A stretch of 64,000 bases of DNA, taken from contig NZ_JAOXHM010000002.1 in NCBI RefSeq assembly GCF_025780075.1, forward strand, positions 62,001 to 126,000. The letters run 5' to 3'. The first letter of the stretch is position 1. Each line of letters begins with the position of its first letter. Below, one piece after another: positions 60,174 through 64,000 of this stretch. Made by a program: the position numbers and the translations under genes. The notes beneath the pieces are model-generated. The model was given only the letters and a program-made list of their open reading frames with translations, searched no databases and was not told the DNA's origin. The stretch is from Ureaplasma sp. ES3154-GEN. Its GTDB lineage: Bacteria; Bacillota_I; Bacilli_A; Mycoplasmatales; Mycoplasmoidaceae.

Positions 60174-61280
60174 ATGGCTTTAGCAGCAGGTATTGTTGGT
60201 TTACCTAATGTTGGGAAATCAACAATCTTTAACGCAATTACAAACTCCCAAGTGGAAGCGGCAAATTATGCATTTGCAACAATTAATCCTAACGTGGGCG
60301 TTGTGGAATTAAAAGACGAACGTTTAGCACAACTTGCGGCATTAATTACTCCTGATAAACTAGTTTATACGAATTTTAAATTTGTAGATATTGCAGGTTT
60401 AGTAAAAGGAGCAAGTCAAGGTGAAGGTTTGGGAAACCAATTTCTTGCAAATATTCGCGAAGTTGACGCAATTTGCCACATGGTTCGTTGTTTTGAGGAT
60501 AAATCTATTTTACATGTACATAATAAAATTGATGCACTGAATGATATTGCTGTTATTAATTTAGAATTAATTATTGCTGATTTAGAAGTAATTAATAAAC
60601 GTATCACAAGAATCAAAAAGAAAGCGGAAGCTGGCGATAAGGAAGCAAAAAAAGAATATGAAGTACTTGCTAAAGTGCAAGCAATTCTTCTACAAGATCA
60701 ACTTGCTTCAACAGGTGTATATGATGAAGATGAACGCCGGATTTTAAACGCTTTCCAACTAATTACAATGAAACCAGTTTTGTATATTGCAAATATTGCC
60801 GAGAGTGAAATTAGTAACCCTGATAGCAACCTTGAGTATCTAAAAATTAAGCAATACGCAGCTGCTAATAATGCGAATTGTATTGCCTTATCCGCACGTA
60901 TAGAACATGAAATTAGTTTACTAGATGAAGAAACACAAGCTATTTTTATGCAGGATTTAGGATTAACTGAGTCTGGTTTAAATAAAGTTACTAAGGCAGC
61001 GTATGATTTATTAGATTTACAAACCTTTTTCACTTACGGAAAGGTTGAGACGCGTGCGTGAACATTCAAAAAGGGAATGAATGCTCAAGAATGTGCAGGT
61101 ATTATTCATACGGATTTTGCAAAGGGTTTTATTAAGGCAGAAGTTATTGGTTTTAATGATTTAATTACTTATAAAACCGAACAAGCCATTAAAGAAGCGG
61201 GTAAGTTACGGATTGAGGGTAAAAACTATATTATGCAAGATGGAGATGTGTGTCATTTCCGTTTTAATGTTACTAAATAG
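60174..61280 (+). CDS. ychF: Ribosome-binding ATPase YchF (OLA1 family)
   Basis: Obg-like P-loop ATPase that binds ribosomes and responds to oxidative stress. 368 residues. G1 [16 protein letters not shown]3 [19 protein letters not shown], a coiled-coil region (about 130-200) and the C-terminal TGS domain with [15 protein letters not shown] (W is TGA) and [22 protein letters not shown] 5 bases upstream of the ATG is near-perfect. Confidence 0.96.
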
Positions 61281-61290
61281 ATAGATTCAT

Positions 61291-61325
61291 AAAGAAATTA
61301 ATCGGCAGATTAATTTCTTTATTTT
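61291..61325 (+). terminator. Terminator after ychF
   Basis: Perfect 13-bp inverted repeat AAAGAAATTAATC / GATTAATTTCTTT with loop GGCA, followed by a T-rich exit. Confidence 0.88.
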
Positions 61326-61381
61326 GTTTAGAATTAGTTTTATAAGTTGTAAAATTATGTAATACATTAAGAGGAAATATT

Positions 61382-62038
61382 ATGGCAAAACACAACGCAT
61401 TTAAAAAACGACTAGGATGGATTGAGTTAATTACAGGTCCGATGTTTGCTGGAAAAACAGCAGATTTAATTCGTCGTATTTCTCGTTTAGATTACGCTGA
61501 TGTAAAATATGCAATTTTTAAACCAAAACTAGATACACGACAAAAACAAATGATTTCATCACGCAATGGGCTAGAATTACCATCAATTGAAATTACAAAA
61601 CCAGAAGAAATTTTGGATTATTTGATGCGCGATGAAGTACGTGCACAAGACATTAAAGTTATTGGAATTGATGAAGCTCAATTTTTTGATAACACCCTTG
61701 TGGAAGTATGCAATATTCTTGCGGAAAATAAATATGTGGTTATTGTTTCGGGTTTAGACAAGGATTTCCGGGGAGAAACTTTTGGGTGTATGAATGATTT
61801 ATTGATTGCAGCAGATTATGTTACTAAACTAACAGCAGTTTGTCACAATTGTGGAAGTGAAGCAGCGTATTCGCTGCGGATCGTTGATGATAAGCCAGCG
61901 CGTTATGACGAAAGTTTAATCTTAATCGGATGTAAAGAGTCTTATATGGCTGTTTGTCGTCATCACCACCGAGTACCAGGGCGACCTTATCGTTCAGAAT
62001 TAAGTAAAAAATTTATTGAGTTTGCAAGGAGTAAATAA
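61382..62038 (+). CDS. tdk: Thymidine kinase
   Basis: Salvages thymidine to dTMP. 218 residues, TK1-like. P-loop GPMFAGKTADLIRRI, Walker B VIGIDEAQFFD, VSGLDKDFRGETFG, and a zinc site made by CHNCG and the distal GCKESY...CRHHH. AAGAGGAAA lies just upstream of the ATG. This fold is well characterised in Ureaplasma thymidine kinase. Confidence 0.97.
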   Translation: MAKHNAFKKRLGWIELITGPMFAGKTADLIRRISRLDYADVKYAIFKPKLDTRQKQMISSRNGLELPSIEITKPEEILDYLMRDEVRAQDIKVIGIDEAQFFDNTLVEVCNILAENKYVVIVSGLDKDFRGETFGCMNDLLIAADYVTKLTAVCHNCGSEAAYSLRIVDDKPARYDESLILIGCKESYMAVCRHHHRVPGRPYRSELSKKFIEFARSK

Positions 62039-62045
62039 AAAATTT

Positions 62046-62519
62046 ATGATCATACCAGAAGATAATTTTATTATTTTTGATAAATTCAAACACTATATTA
62101 CGCAACGCTGATATTATCGTTGTAAGTTTTTACCTATTACTTTATTTAGCGTTATGGGTGCTAGTTTAATTACTTTTTTTTATTTGTTAGTGGTTCATCT
62201 AAATGTTCTTTATAACCCATTTTTTAATTTTAATCAACACTACGATGAAAAAGGATATGTCATTGGGTTTAGTTTACTATTAATTTTTATAACTTTTTGT
62301 AGTGTTTTAATTGGCTTATTAGTAAATACTAATAAAGTGATTAATTATGTGCAAAATAAGGTTGTGAAAAACTACTTGCGTAAACAAAAAACAAACATCA
62401 ATAAACGTTATTTTGTTTACCTATTTAACAGGTTTCAAAAACACTATCGTACGCAATTAATGTATGATCCTTACCACTTTTATAACTGAATGGTTAAACT
62501 TCATCATGACACTCATTAA
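62046..62519 (+). CDS. Two-helix membrane protein, unknown function
   Basis: 157 residues. Two hydrophobic segments: about 30-53 (TLFSVMGASLITFFYLLVVHL) is wider than one helix turn set, and about 73-95 (IGFSLLLIFITFCSVLIGLLV), then a basic, aromatic C-terminus. Several Trp are TGA. No family recognised. It lies 7 bases after tdk and overlaps rbgA by 14 bases, so it belongs to that operon. Confidence 0.7.
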
Positions 62520-63336
62520 TCCTAATAAAATTAATTGATTTCCAGGGCATATGAAAAAAGCCACTGATGAAATTAAAAAACAATTAAAAAATATTGATTT
62601 CGTTATCCAAGTGCTTGATGCTCGTGCAATTAAGACTTCATCCAATCCTGATTTACAACAATGGTTTCACAACAAACCAGTGATTAACATTGTTGTTAAA
62701 AAAGATCTGGCTTTACTTGATCAAAACCCCGGTGATAATTATTTGGTTGGGTCATTAAAAAATAAAGGTTTTCGTCAATTAATTATCAAAAAACTATATC
62801 TTATCTTTGATGAACAAATGAAAAAGTACCAGCAAAAAGGTTTAATAAATCCACAATTTACAGGAATGGTGATTGGATTACCCAACATTGGTAAGTCTTC
62901 TTTAATTAATTTTTTATTACAAAAAAATCAATTAAAAACTGAAAACCGACCAGGAGTCACCAAAACCCAAGCCGCAAAAACAATTAATACTCATTTTAAA
63001 TTAATTGATACGCCAGGCATTTTTATTAAAAATATTACTGATCAAAATGACGCTTACAAGTTGATTATGATTAACTGTATTCGCAAAGAAATAGTTGATT
63101 TAATTTATCCTTTAAGTTATATTTATGATTATTATGTTGCATATCATCCAAACGATCTCGCAGCATTTTATCATTTAGATCGTTCGTTGGATTTTATTTC
63201 CTTCGTTGATCACATCTGTGCTCGTTATCTGTTTTATTTACCAAATAATGAATATGACTATAATCGAGCATATAATCTACTTTATGATCACTTTAGCAAC
63301 CAAATGATTTGCAAGGTGAACTATGATCGCAGTTAA
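62506..63336 (+). CDS. rbgA: Ribosome biogenesis GTPase RbgA (YlqF)
   Basis: Circularly permuted GTPase needed for late 50S assembly. 276 residues. The family hallmark INWFPGHMKKA opens the protein (W is TGA 62536), followed by VIQVLDARAIKTSSNP, then permuted G1 GLPNIGKSSLINFL, NRPGVTKTQ (G2) and DTPGI (G3). ATG 62506 is preferred over the internal Met at 62551, because the INWFPGH segment is upstream of the latter. The G4 motif is degenerate (VVKKDLAL). Confidence 0.93.
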
Positions 63337-63360
63337 AAAATAACTGCTGGAGGAAATTTT

Positions 63361-64000
63361 ATGAATTTAGTTGTTGTTGAGTCGCCAAATAAGTGCAAAT
63401 CAATTGAATCTTACTTAGGAGAAAACTATATTGTAGTTGCAACTGGCGGGCATGTACGAGAATTGTCAAAACGTTGAGGGTTTGATACGCAAACTTATGA
63501 TCCCAAATGACAGTTGATTGAACAACCACGTGCAAAACAAAAGAAAAAAGACTTAGTAAATGAAATTAAACGCCTTGCTGGTCTTGCTGACGAGGTTTAT
63601 CTTGCAACTGACCCGGATCGAGAAGGGGAAGCGATTAGCTGACATATCTATGATTTATTGCCGGCACTAAGTCAAAAGAAAGTAAAACGAATTACTTTTA
63701 ATGAGGTAACCAAAAAAGCAATATTGAATGCAATTGATAATAAAACAGATATTGATTTAAATCTCGTTCACTCACAATTTGCTCGCCGAATTTATGACCG
63801 CGTAATTGGTTTTAAATTATCTGCATTAACTAAAAAATTATTAAAAGCTCAATCGGCTGGACGGGTACAATCAATTGCTCTTTTATTTGTTGTTGAACGA
63901 GAATGAGAACGACAAGCCTTTGTTAAAGAGGATTGATTTGAAATCAAAACCTTGTTAGAAAACAATTTAGAATTAGCATTACGAAAGATTAAATATACAA
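63361..64000 (+). CDS. topA: DNA topoisomerase I (3' truncated by window)
   Basis: Relaxes negative supercoils. The first 213 residues are visible. Toprim domain: [32 protein letters not shown] (W is TGA), and the metal-binding [12 protein letters not shown] (W is TGA). The start of domain IV follows with [19 protein letters not shown] and [24 protein letters not shown] lies 7 bases before the ATG. The remainder lies outside the window. Confidence 0.96.

Overview
The window is a very AT-rich, gene-dense stretch of a mollicute chromosome. UGA is read as tryptophan throughout: most long genes contain in-frame TGA codons at conserved Trp positions (for example in DnaX, IdeS-like protease, PrfA, RbgA), and release factor 1 is the only release factor seen. 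The left edge carries urease accessory genes ureF-ureG-ureD, so the source is almost certainly a Ureaplasma species. I cannot name the species from sequence alone. All coordinates of long genes below join segments across TGA codons.

Layout. 1-2070: end of the urease operon with a terminator. 2118-3183: an overlapping two-gene pair that looks like a Panacea/PemK-type toxin-antitoxin module. 3266-6390: cinA C-terminal domain, recA, rny. 6435-7302 (minus): deoxynucleoside kinase and a tiny membrane protein. 7436-12001: dnaX-ybaB-recR-ffh-ferredoxin on the plus strand. 12024-20757: a 1005-residue lipoprotein, a Cys/His/Asp-rich protein (minus), a 1234-residue lipoprotein with a DUF31 serine-protease-like domain, and a shorter lipoprotein paralogous to the non-protease part of it. 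21079-30009: uvrA, a lipoprotein, hpt, ftsH, serS. 30037-31801: solitary type I restriction specificity gene (hsdS) interrupted by eight AGCA repeats, a likely phase-variation switch. 31943-36609 (minus): three lipoproteins, the last in transcription order being a convincing IdeS/Mac-family immunoglobulin cysteine protease with the known catalytic residues in place. 36814-41095 (minus): rpsB, a lipoprotein and tex. 41171-45849: a second DUF31 protease-like lipoprotein, mnmG, rsmG. 45954-47903 (minus): three tandem small membrane proteins of PQ-loop type. 48003-52681 (minus): tsaC, prmC, prfA, rpmE, dnaA. 52824-64000: rpmH-rnpA-yidC-rsmA-ispE-gltX, an HD hydrolase, rpoE (delta), fba, ychF, tdk, a membrane protein, rbgA and the start of topA.

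How the parts work together. Most genes are housekeeping (translation, repair, secretion, nucleotide salvage) packed into operons with overlapping or abutting stops and starts. The accessory material is a surface/immune-evasion set: two DUF31 protease-like lipoproteins, a companion resembling a mycoplasma Ig-binding partner, and an IdeS-like protease lie within about 28 kb, alongside a switchable DNA-specificity gene. No tRNA, rRNA, CRISPR array, insertion sequence or integrase was recognised.
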